Source: Lonicera japonica (lineage: Eukaryota > Streptophyta > Magnoliopsida > Dipsacales > Caprifoliaceae). From it: a stretch of 64,000 nucleotides of DNA. Below, in pieces: positions 35,073 through 44,675 of this stretch. The stretch lies in NCBI GenBank assembly GCA_021464415.1, contig JAKCWG010000884.1, positions 310,001 to 374,000 on the forward strand, in the 5' to 3' direction. The translations under genes and the position numbers were made by a program. Each line of letters begins with the position of its first letter. Position 1 is the stretch's first letter. The notes under the pieces were generated by a model. It saw nothing but the letters and a program-made list of their open reading frames with translations, had not been told where the DNA came from and ran no database searches.

Positions 35073-36725
35073 TGACGCCGCTTAAATAGCGCGTTGCGAT
35101 AGAGCCCAAGTGCAGGCACGTCAAGTTGTAATATAGTCTCGGAAGTCCGAGTGTCGAACCACAGGGATAAGTGAAAAGGAATGGAATGGATTACGGATTA
35201 AGTGGTTTTCAGATTTTGTGTGAGTTGGATTTGTTGTGAAACAACGTAAATGTAAAACGGTTGCGAAAATTAATAAGAAAGCACTAAGGTAGGTGGAGAT
35301 TAGTTACGATTTAAGAAACGGTGATCATTAGCTCATACTAAGATTACAACACAAGGATTCTCGAGAAATGGGGAATGTTGGTGTATCTCTCAATAGCAAA
35401 GGGTGCACGCTAGCGACTCATTCCCGAATTGAAGCTATATCAAGAGAGAGACAAACGGCATTCCACCAAAGACGAGGTTATCATTCCTACCTCTTAGCTA
35501 CGGGTGTGAAGCAAGGCAACCCATTCCCGAAGAAGCTAATCCGAGATAGATATAACAAACTCATCATAAAAAAGATTTAACATTAAGCAAGTGTGGTAAT
35601 CTCATGATTTAAAGAATGAAAATTATAAAGTGAATCCTAACACTGGAACGGAATGAAGTTTATGGGATAAATTCGTCAACTCATCGTTTATCACTTATGG
35701 TAGAAAATAAAGAGTCTAAGTATCACACAAAGTGTAAGAAGCACTCAATATATCAATAAATGAATCAAAGATAAGCTAAACAAATTTATAATCCATCTAT
35801 GGAGTTTTTGAGAACTATTCATAAATTCTATGAAGAGGGAAAAAGCTCCATGGATGGGGGAAAAAGACTACAAGCTTTCTAGAACCATATAAATATTGTT
35901 GTATGTTCATTAACAACCAAGCACTAAATATACAAGGCATATAAGTCTTACTTTATTATGAATATACCTAGAAAGCTTGTAACAATGGAGGAAATGAAGA
36001 AGAAAAGGATTTACAACTATTTTTCAATCTTTAAACATGGATTGAGCCATAAATCACCGAATATTATATCGCAAACAACCTTCATAACCTTAGTAATAGA
36101 CTACTCCATAATAGATGCAAGAACAAATATTATAGAAGAAGAAATCATTCTTACAAATTAAAAACTTACAAGAGAAATGAAGAACAACACCACAATGAGC
36201 TCTCCCCTCTCTCTAGAACTCTAAGTGTAAAAAAACTAGATATCTTAGCCAAGAAGCTAAGAGAAAATAATATATATTAAAAGGTTGCAAAATATCTAAC
36301 TAAATATCTAAAATAGCTTGAACCACTAAAATAGCCCATTTTGGGTGTGAAATGGCCAAGTTGCAAGGGCCATGATCGATCATGGTTATGCCCATGATCG
36401 ATCATGGAAGTGCTCTGCCAGAAAATTTTGCAACCATGATCGATCATGGCTTTGCCCATGATCGATCATGGGTCTGGAACTTGTTCACTTAGCACTTTGC
36501 AAGCCTCCGAGCTTACTCTTGATCACTTCATGCAATGCCATTGTACTCCAATCCTACAAACACATGGAATACTACAAAATACACACCAACTTGGGCCATG
36601 TTAGATACAAAACTCGCTAAGGCATTAATCTCGAGATAAGTGGATAATTAGGCAGAATTAAAGCAACAAATGCGTCAAGCGACTCCGGGAAGGAGTTTAA
36701 ACATGACAATATTATGCGTTTATCA
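35073..36725 (-). mobile_element. Solo LTR of a second LTR family (target duplication TCTAC)
   Basis: On the minus strand it runs from TGATAAACGCATAATATTG to AAGCGGCGTCA, with perfect 5 bp duplications TCTAC at 35068-35072 and 36726-36730. Near the 3' end it contains CTCGGACTTCCGAG and a CCCTGTGGTTCGACAC stretch, a type of LTR end common in plant genomes. A TATA-like AATATATATTATTTT lies at about 36280-36265 on the minus strand. No internal region is attached. Its sequence shows no overall similarity to the TGTAACACC LTRs, yet it carries four copies of the same palindrome. Confidence 0.9.
36265..36471 (-). promoter_or_regulatory. Four perfect CCATGATCGATCATGG palindromes upstream of a TATA-like box
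   Basis: Copies lie at 36370-36385, 36392-36407, 36434-36449 and 36456-36471, arranged as two pairs with 6 bp inside each pair and 26 bp between pairs. In the LTR orientation the TATA-like run follows roughly 90 bp downstream. The promoter role is inferred. Confidence 0.55.
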
Positions 36726-36730
36726 TCTAC

Positions 36731-37283
36731 CCAAAAAGCCACACGCCAAACAGGGCCTTGTATCTATGTAATGAAGCTCCTCTGTATTTGTTTCATTATA
36801 CTATACTATGAATTTCAGACCTTTCTTTTTTACGTTAAAGAATTGGGGGGGGGGGGGGAATGATGGGTCAGTAAAAGGGTGTTTCCCAGGAGGGAATTTT
36901 TTGTTTGTGGCCGTTGGATAATCGTTAGAAGGGGGTTTTTACGGAAGAAACTATTCTGTTTTTCTCAAATTATAGCATAGCAACTAAATGAAGTATTTAA
37001 TTCTTATATTATTTTTGAAGTGATTACCTAGCAACATGGAATAGGTTTTGGACTCTGGTCTTCTTCAACACAAGTATAACATTTGATCCAATGATTCATA
37101 GCCACATGGATGTATATAATATTAGCAAAAAGCAAGATAAGATGAGGCCATTAAATTAACTTTACGAATTGATGGTTAAGATACGTGGGTTGTTAATTAG
37201 TAGGATTCAACTAATTATATGCTGCCCAGTATTTAGGTGGATCCAACAAAACACTTGGAAAAAAAATAAATATATCTAACGTA
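36731..37283. other. Unassigned DNA with a G homopolymer
   Basis: A run of about 14 G at 36845-36858 is the only notable feature. It may be flanking DNA of the CYP90D remnant. Confidence 0.4.
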
Positions 37284-37394
37284 ACTACAATACGTATATA
37301 TTAAAAAAAAAAAGGCCTCATTATATTATCATCAGAAAAAGTGTAGAGCAGCTCTGGAACTCTATCTGCTACCTTATTCAAGTAGTGGCTGACC
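37284..37394 (+). repeat. Direct repeat, left copy, flanking the CYP90D remnant
   Basis: The sequence ACTACAATACGTATATATTA to TATTCAAGTAGTGGCTGACCC recurs at 38698-38815 in the same orientation, with a few mismatches and small indels. Confidence 0.85.
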
Positions 37395-37561
37395 CAATTC
37401 CCCCTTCAACTCAATTCAATTCATTCTACTTTCACTACTTGCTTGTGTAAATTAACCCACATCCAAACATTGCCATCTCCCCCCCCCCCCACTCCCTCAC
37501 CCTCCCCCCCCTAGCAAAAAAATTAAGAAAAAAGAGTGATAGCCAAATTAATTAGATACTA

Positions 37562-38422
37562 AAAGATGATAATATGATTGACTTGATGATACCGGGCGAG
37601 GATTCAGTACCAGTTCTTATGTCTCTTGCTATAAAATACCTCTCGGATTGTCCTTCTGCACTCCAACAATTAACGGAATAAATAATTTGTAAAAATATTA
37701 AAGATAATATGCACAAAACAACTTGTTATATTGCAGATATTCACATCTTTTGATTCTTAGGAGGAGAATATGATGTTGAAGAGACAAAAGGATCAGCTTG
37801 GAGAGCTTTTGTGTTGGAGTGATTATTTGTCTTTAACATTCACACAAAATGTAAGTTCTTAAATGTTAATGCAATTAAAATCATGTATATCATTGATCAT
37901 TCGAGTATGAATGGTTTATAGTTAATTTGTGTTTTACGCGTATGAACAGGTGATTACAGAGACGCTAAGGATGGGAAATATTATAAATGGGGTAATGAGA
38001 AAAGCCATGAAAGATATAAAGATTAAAGGGTATTTGATACCAAAGGGATGGTGTGTCTTCATGTATTTTAGATCAGTTCATCTTGATGAAATTAAATCAA
38101 TATGACTCTGCTTATAAATTCAACCCATGGAGGTGGCAAGTAAGAAATAAGTTACAGGGGAAGGACATGAAGATCAGTTCATCTTGTAAATTTATTAAAT
38201 TAATTTTTTTTATAAAGAATCAAAATTCGATTCAAATGAGCACTTAACATGTTTTATGTTTTGGCTTGGGAACTGAAAATTGGGACTTTTTGATTGACAG
38301 GGGAAGGACATGAGCAGCTGTAGTTTCACCCCATTTGGAGGTGGTCAAAGACTCTGCCTTGGCCTTGACTTGGCCAGGCTTGAAGCTTCTATCTTCCTCC
38401 ACCACTTTGTCACTCAATTCAG
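37562..38422 (+). pseudogene. CYP90D-type cytochrome P450 remnant (brassinosteroid C-23 hydroxylase family)
   Basis: Four exon-like blocks match the C-terminal half of CYP90D, an ER-bound P450 that hydroxylates brassinosteroid precursors at C-23. 37562-37670 encodes the I-helix part MIDLMIPGEDSVPVLMSLAI and SDCPSALQQLT. 37761-37850 starts EENMMLKRQKDQLGELLCW and ends at a GTAAGT donor. 37950-38139 encodes VITETLRMGNIINGVMRKAM (with the K-helix ETLR) through FNPWRWQ, then GTAAGA. 38301-38422 encodes the haem loop [13 protein letters not shown] and [12 protein letters not shown]. Defects: an inserted TTAA near 38092 shifts the frame inside the VHLDENQYD region; the first donor reads GA rather than GT; the haem loop has Leu where Pro is usual (CLG for CPG); N-terminal exons and the last exon are missing. 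The haem cysteine is retained. Subfamily D rather than C is inferred from wording. Confidence 0.85.
38154..38186 (+). other. Templated filler in the last intron of the P450 remnant
   Basis: Bases 38154-38170 repeat 17 bp from the exon 4 acceptor (38297-38313). Bases 38171-38186 repeat 16 bp from the preceding exon (38070-38085). Two short copies of nearby sequence joined end to end are typical of templated insertion during double-strand break repair. Confidence 0.7.
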
Positions 38423-38697
38423 GTAATTTTTGGAAGAAAAATAAAGTAAACATCCCACGCGCAAGCGCCCACACACGTGTATTAAATTCACTTGTGCAAA
38501 ATGAAGTTTGATTTAAAAATTTAAATCAATCTATCTGTTATGCCTGACTTCATATTTTTTTTCTATTTGAAAGTATATTACCTTCTTTCTTTGGCACAAT
38601 CTATGCACACAAAATATTTAGAGTACTGTAGATCCAAATTATGAGGAGAGTGACGATACTTTTCCAATGCCTAACTCAGAGATCAGTGAACATGTGA
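38423..38697. other. Remnant intron or flank after the P450 blocks
   Basis: Non-coding AT-rich sequence after the GTAATT donor. The final CYP90D exon does not appear before the right direct repeat. Confidence 0.4.
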
Positions 38698-38815
38698 CTA
38701 CAATACGTATATATTAAAAAAAAAGGCCTCATTATATTATCATCAGGAAAAGTGTATAGCAGCTAATACAATATGGAACTCTATCTTCTACCTTATTCAA
38801 GTAGTGGCCGACCCA
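38698..38815 (+). repeat. Direct repeat, right copy, flanking the CYP90D remnant
   Basis: Same-orientation copy of 37284-37394, including AAAAAAGGCCTCATTATATT and CTACCTTATTCAAGTAGTGG. Confidence 0.85.
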
Positions 38816-39490
38816 CTATGTCGGTGGGTGATGCATATGCGTGCAAACTAATTATAGGGCATTAAGACTTACTGATGGAGGAGAATAAGGCATCTTCAAC
38901 TATTAGCAAGTTGACGGAGGAGAGAGAGAGGGTGCGTAATCAACATATTGAAGGTAAAAAACCCCAAATCTGACGACAATGGAGATGGATTGAAAAGAGA
39001 CAGGAAATAGAGAGACGAGCTTGGAATGTAAGCGATCGGGGTTTTGCTGTGACTGTGAGATTGGGGTTTTGCTGCGGCGAGGAAGGGGAGAAAGGAGTTG
39101 CGGCGACAGGGAGATGGGGGTTTTGCTACAAAGAGGATGGGGGTGAGAGAAACTTAGGGTTTTTGTTTTCTTAGTTTCAACGTGATTGTGTGAAAGATTT
39201 TTTAATTTTTTTTTATCTTTTTTTTAATTAAAATGTAAGCGGGCAAACTAAAAATTTTGGGCGCTCTTTTTTTTTGGGCTTAGTAACGGATTTTCTAATG
39301 GATCATTTGTTACAAATTTATATTTTTAACAAATAATTATTAAATAAGGGGTAAATTAATATCTGTCCATTCAGTAATGGAATTTTAACATCAATAACGG
39401 ATGAAAAATGTTGCTGTGATATAACGGATTTAATATGTTATTAACCTCAAAATCTGTATGTTACAAATAACGCGAAATGGTGTGGTATAA
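38816..39490. mobile_element. Non-autonomous CACTA-like fragment
   Basis: The right part (39280-39490) carries GTAACGG-type subterminal motifs and ends GCGAAATGGTGTGGTATA, like the terminus at 688-704. The left part holds purine-rich sequence (GACGGAGGAGAGAGAGAG; GGGGTTTTGCTGC) seen in similar style at 1960-2200. I see no clean left terminus and no transposase. Confidence 0.45.
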
Positions 39491-40159
39491 GATTAAAAGA
39501 TGTTGTTTATACAAAATAGGCTTGTAACATTACCCTGCATAGTTGCGGACTAGTTAAACAAGCGACAAAACCCATAAATTATAAACTACCAGCCAAAGTA
39601 CAACATAAACATCACAGATACGAGTAACCAAGGTCAAAACATGCTTTCAAAACCAAGTATAGCATCGTAGGTATGCATACCATAGCGTCTTGTATAATCC
39701 ATTATTTATAATCAAATTAAATCTAAATCAAACCATAACTCAAGAAAAATCACCCCAAAACCTCATGAACATGCAAATTTGGGTAAAAAAAACCCTAAGT
39801 TAAGCTTGATTTGGTGTGTACAAGCTGTAACAATTTGAAAAATAGTTTAAATACTAGTGTTCTTACCTTTCTAGGGTTAATCCCTTGAAGATTGAGTGAT
39901 GGATTGAGTGATTACACCAAGAACCGAAAACCTAGTCGCCCTTTGAGCTCCAATGGGGGTATGAGATGAAGAAGATGATGAATAATGCAAAAATGGCCCC
40001 AAATCTTATATGGGGAAGAAGAACCCTCAAGAATCCCTCACTATTTATCTCTAGAACTCTCTTGAGATGTGTAGAAGCTTTATGCTAGAAAATGGTTGAG
40101 TTGGGTTAATAAAGTGTGGGAAAACGGGTCAAAAGTAGTCAAAGTACGCCTGCGCTGAT

Positions 40160-40241
40160 AAGTAAGATCGATTCTTCTCCGGCTAAAAAGTGCACTGGTC
40201 TATTTTCTCAACAATTTTTGATGAGTAAGATCGATCTTATT
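40160..40241 (-). promoter_or_regulatory. Palindrome pair with GATCGATC core in LTR U3
   Basis: AGTAAGATCGATCTTATT at 40224-40241 is an almost perfect 18 bp palindrome. A copy with one end decayed (AAGTAAGATCGATTCTTC) starts at 40160. Their position matches the palindrome pairs of the related LTRs. Confidence 0.45.
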
Positions 40242-40775
40242 ACGGGCAAAAGTGCACTGTTGGTATTTCGGTCATAGTTTCCTGCTCGAAACTAAGATTG
40301 GGGTGATCTTTATGTCCACGGAAAGCTAATTAAAAGATATACAACTTCCTAAGAGGAAGTCCCCCAAAACTATGGTTAGATAATTCCCAGCACTCTGTGG
40401 AAGGTAGCAGCCTACCACGATGCTACCAAATGAACAGATTTAACGACCAGCTTATTACACATGCCGTTTTGACCCACAGGGTGTACGAATTGGCTTTTGG
40501 TTAAAACATAAAAATTGTATAATGGTATAAGACCTAAACATAAGCATAAACGAGGACTTTATTGGATAAGGGACGGAAAAATTACGGAGCTTCAAAGTTA
40601 GCTAAAATAAAGAAATCGCGTAGAGTGAAAACACGCGATTAATGTCTCAATTTCAATTCAAGCAACTTGAATCAAGAAACAATACCTCCCGTAAACTTAA
40701 TAGACCAAATATGAGATGCTAGAAGTTTCAAATCACCTAAGATGGGCTCACAACAAAATTCCAAGCCTTAATGGA

Positions 40776-40950
40776 TGTGAGGATCAAGCGCTTACCATTG
40801 CGCCAAAAGCTATAGCTGTTAGCGAAGGCGCAACTTTATTTTCTTATACATAACGCCCATTAAAGCGCTATGATATTAGATTACCTACACACCGGATATA
40901 CCCTCGAACTCACCACGGAAAGGAGCGCAATTGTGGATTTAGCTCCAACA
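40776..40950 (-). repeat. TRIM-like short LTR, copy a
   Basis: A 175 bp unit reading TGTTGGAGCTAAATCC to GATCCTCACA on the minus strand, with TG...CA ends. Its outer edge borders the ATGGA half of the target duplication. Confidence 0.8.
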
Positions 40951-40990
40951 ATCCCCCCCCCCAATGGCGCGCCCCAGGTATAGAACCCAT
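40951..40990 (-). other. TRIM-like internal spacer, 40 bp
   Basis: On the minus strand it reads ATGGGTTCTATACCTGGGGC and ends in a G run (GGGGGGGGGGAT) against the next LTR. The G run can serve as polypurine tract. It is shorter than the 60 bp spacer at 41166 and appears to have lost its primer site. Confidence 0.65.
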
Positions 40991-41165
40991 TGTGAGGATC
41001 AAGCACTTACCGTTGCGCCAAAAGCTATAGCTGTTAGTGAAGGCGCAAATTTATTTCCTTATACGCAAGGCCCATTAGAGCGCCTGACATTCGATAATCT
41101 GCACACCGGATATACCCTCCAGATTCACCACGGAGAGGAGCGCAATTGTGGATTTACCTCCAACA
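40991..41165 (-). repeat. TRIM-like short LTR, copy b
   Basis: 175 bp, nearly the same as copy c at 46298-46473 (for example CGGATATACCCTCCAGATTC in both), and more different from copy a. Confidence 0.85.
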
Positions 41166-41226
41166 ATCCCCCCCCCCACAATGGCGCGCCCCAGGTATCG
41201 AACCCGTGACCTCCTCTAATACCAAT
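41166..41226 (-). other. TRIM-like internal spacer with primer site and polypurine run
   Basis: On the minus strand ATTGGTATTAGAGG (primer site for initiator Met-tRNA, one change from TGGTATCAGAG) is followed by GGTCACGGGTTCGATACC, which resembles a tRNA T-arm or pol III B box, then GGGGCGCGCC and a G run. The whole internal region of this element type is thus only about 60 bp. Confidence 0.65.
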
Positions 41227-42755
41227 TGTAGGTAGGAAAACAATCCTAGAGGGGGTGAATAGGGTTTTAAAAACTTAATGCGGAATTAAAACATTTTTAA
41301 AATATTTAAGCAAAGTAACTTAGCTAAGCAACAACAATATCAAGGAAATAATAAATTTCAAGTAATCAATTCTGAGACAACCAAATAAGCAATAAAAAGA
41401 GAGCTTGAGTTTAGAGAGATTAAACCAATTTGAAGTTCGAGACTTTTTGTCCTCATGGTTCGGTTTCCTAAACCATACGTCCGCGCTCGGTTAGTTCTCT
41501 GAGAATTTCCACTATTCAATCTTCTTCTGGTGAAGATCAAACCTCAATACAAATGTTGTTATGCACACAATACTCACAATGTAGTTATACACACTACACT
41601 TCTCACAATATATGATCTCTTGCTCTACAAAGAGACAAACTCTCTTTTGAAATGAAGAATGAATTATTTGTGGTGATACACACCAATACAATAACTCTCA
41701 AATGTATTTGAAGATTACAAATGAAGCTCACACTAGAGTTATCAAGATTGATAAAAAATATATAGCTCAAAAGATGAATGATTGATCAAAATGTGTTCTT
41801 GAATCTTTGTATATTTGAATATATGAATAATAGAGTATTAGAATGATTCAACGTTTGTTAAAACATGTCTATAACCTCATATATATAGCTTGAAAAATCA
41901 TATTGCCGTTGGGGATGATTAAGAAAGGTTTTTGGTCAAAGGTATACATTTTCAAACTTTCCAACAACTAGTTTTGACAACAAATTCAAATTTGTTTTGA
42001 TAATTTCTCCCAACTTGACCGTTGGATCATGCTCAAATTTTATTCAAAAGTGCCAGGAGATGTTGTCTAACTAATATAAAAGTTTCAAAATGATCGGAGT
42101 TCGGGAAGGCCTCCATCTTATCGTTAGATCAAAGCTATGCAAAAATTGAGCGAATTTTAAATGTAAAATAATTTTTTTTTTGCAATTTAACAATTTAGTT
42201 CCAAATACAATTATAATGATTTGTGAACCTCAAAGATATGTTTCTAAGATACATATTTTTATTAGAACTTAAAATATGATCATTTAAAATTAATATGAAT
42301 TTATTTTGAAACTTGGTCTTTGTAAAATGATGTTTTTCAAATAAATTCAATTTCAAACTTGTTTGAATTAATCTTTAAAACATGCATGAATACATTTGAG
42401 CTATAGGGATTTGATCAATAAAGTAACTTTACAAAAATCTTAAGCACTCACTCAATTACTGAATTAACGAGTCTTCGAATGTTTTGATTTGTTTCTTCGG
42501 ATTGATCTTCATTTAAAGTTTTTTCCTTGAAGCTTTTCATATAGTCTTTTGATCCTTTGTACTTCATGATTTGCATTGAGAGATTTGATCTTCTTTGTCT
42601 TGTCCAATGATCGAATAGTGAAAGATTGATCCTTATCATGTTTTTCTTGAATTTTTCAAGTAAATGAATTGTATACTTATATCAAGAAACATGTTAAATT
42701 ACACATGATTGATTTATTGTTATTATCAAAATAAGATTAGGACCTTAGGTCAACA
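41227..42755 (-). repeat. SIRE-like copia 3' LTR
   Basis: 1529 bp, reading TGTTGACCTAAGGTCC at 42755 to TAGGATTGTTTTCCTACCTACA at 41227 on the minus strand. A polypurine tract (CAAAAAGGGGGAGAT, 42770-42756) adjoins its start, as in SIRE/Maximus copia elements. No second copy lies in the window. Confidence 0.8.
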
Positions 42756-43098
42756 ATCTCCCCCTTTTTGATGATGACAATAAATTAATGTGTGTTTACA
42801 ATAACAAGCATAAATAGCATATAAATGTAAATAAATAATATGCCCCCCTCAATTTATGCAAAGATGACAATTAAAAATTCTTGCAAATATTTGAGGTAGT
42901 TTTAAAACCAAAATTAATATATATATATATATATATATATTTTAAATAAACCTTTCAACGGGATGAATGTAGAAAATCATTTAAAGTCAGTTTAAAGCAT
43001 TTAAAATCTTACCACAACATTTAAAGTCAGTATAAAAAATCTTAGCATAGCAAAAAATCTTACCGCACACATTTTCTCCCCCTATGTCAACATCAAAA
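42756..43098 (-). other. 3' untranslated region and polypurine tract of the SIRE-like element
   Basis: On the minus strand a GACATAGGGGGAGAAAATG stretch (about 43088-43070) precedes the terminal CAAAAAGGGGGAGAT tract. Two such purine tracts before the 3' LTR are, as I recall, characteristic of SIRE-type copia elements. A TA microsatellite lies at 42919-42940. Confidence 0.65.
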
Positions 43099-43310
43099 CG
43101 GGATCTAGACCGTGCGAGGGCGGTGGATTCTAGATGCACGCGGAGGGCGCTGTATTTTTGACTTTTTAGGATGACAGTTTTTCGTTTTCAGGATTCTTTC
43201 AGTGCTAGATGCATCTTGTCCCCTTTTTCTTATTATCTCTCGAGAGATCCATTTTCTTCTTATAACTTTTATAGGGGGTACCCATGAGGAACGAAAAATA
43301 AATCACAAGT

Positions 43311-44054
43311 ATGCCGAATACCTTCCGTTGTACAGGTTCTTCTTGTGCTGCTAGCACTTATAGACGCAAGAGATGTCAACCATAGTGTGAATATGCACAA
43401 ATTCTTCTAGATGTGGTTAGCCGTCAAGATTATCGCACAATCTTCACTGTTTTCGGGGTAAAAAGTGTTGCAAATATTTTACAAAATATTCCTGAATATC
43501 AATATCTTGAGACCATCAATTCGTTTCTTTTTGAAGCTAAGGCGAGAGTCGAGAATCCCAGTAGAGGCTATACTGCGCTCATTGTTTCTCTTGAACAGAA
43601 GGTAGAAGAGTTGCAATCACGGGTGACAGCGTTAGAGGCCTTGCAATCACGGGTGACAGCGTTAAAAGCTCAATTAGGAGAGTCTTCCAACACTAACCCA
43701 TGCTTTTCTTTTGCTCCTCCTAGAGGTTCTTCAGGGCTCCTATTGTTAGCAGAAAATGTTGCACCTGAAATTCTTCCGACTACCAGGAATCTTTCAGACC
43801 ATAGTGCTTTTCTAACTAATGTGGGTTTGCTGGCATATCCGACTCTGTCAGATTACCAAGCTGCTTTGGAAGGTTATTCATCGCAATTTTCTCAAAGTGG
43901 TGTTGTTGCGGAGGTTACCGAGCCAATGAGTCTCGATTGGACAGCTCTATTAGATATGGAGCATAATTTTGTTGATTATTCTTCTTCTAGTCTCGATGGT
44001 ATTTTGAATTTTGATGCTGATGATCTTCATATTCTTTTCCCTTCTTTTCTTTGA
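43311..44054 (+). pseudogene. LOB-domain (LBD) transcription-factor-like pseudogene inside the SIRE-like element
   Basis: From the ATG at 43311 the frame reads SSCAASTYRRKRCQP, then a TAG at 43383, then CEYAQIL. This aligns with the LOB-domain zinc motif CX2CX6CX3C, with the second Cys changed to Ser and the stop just before the fourth Cys. The GAS block follows in the same frame (DYRTIFTVFGVKSVANILQ, then FEAKARVENPSRGYTALI). A leucine-zipper-like coil comes next, in which a stretch around LQSRVTAL is duplicated in tandem. The C-terminal tail ends ILNFDADDLHILFPSFL, as in the copy at 52312. LBD proteins are plant-specific DNA-binding regulators of organ boundaries and lateral growth. The frame is antisense to the surrounding copia element, whose integrase, reverse transcriptase and RNase H are missing at this point. 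The stop and lost Cys mark it as dead. Confidence 0.85.
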
Positions 44055-44127
44055 ATGACAGATAATAATTTTTAGACTGTAAAATTATTGTTAGTTTACA
44101 ATAATATGTAAAATGAAGATTTGTGTT

Positions 44128-44675
44128 ATTTACCAAGTTGACAAGCATAACAAATTTTATCTTTAATAAATTTAGTTTTAGGCAATCCTTTAACTAATTC
44201 CTTTTTAAATAATTTGTGAATTAAATGCACATTAGCATGACCTAATCTTCTATGCCATAACCAAGAAACATCATTCAATACACATTTAACATCTTATTGA
44301 GACAAATCATCAAGTTCAAGAGTATATACGTTATTACATCTATAAGCAATAAACAAGATAGAATTATCAATAATATTTTTAATAATGCAACATTCGGATT
44401 TAAAAATAATTTCATAATCTTTATCATACAATTGATTAATACTAAGCAAGTTATGTTTTAAACCGTCAACAAGTAGAACATTATCAATATAAAAAGATTT
44501 CTTACAAACTTTACCTATACCAATAATTTTTACCTTTGGCGTTATCTCTAAATGTGACGTTGCTTCCTTGTTTAGGAGTGAGACTCAAGAAATTTCTCTT
44601 TTCTCCTGTCATGTGTTTTGAGCATCAACTATCCAATAACCATTTTATTTTGCTAGCTTTTGCTCTCATGCAAAT
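44128..44675 (-). pseudogene. Copia pol fragment: gag-pre-integrase domain
   Basis: Minus-strand translation gives DNVLLVDGLKHNLLSISQLY, then WLWHRRLGHANVHLIHKLF and ICYACQLGK. This is the gag-pre-integrase region that carries the integrase zinc finger (HX3H...CX2C). A stop precedes DVKCVLNDVSW. The catalytic integrase core should follow below 44128 but is absent; the LBD segment takes its place. Polymerase and RNase H are also missing. Confidence 0.85.

Noticed and set aside
40970..41226. A tRNA gene suggested by GGTTCGATACC and the CTCTAATACCA end
   Set aside because: No A box, anticodon arm or acceptor pairing could be found. The motif is better explained as the primer-site and spacer of a TRIM-like element.
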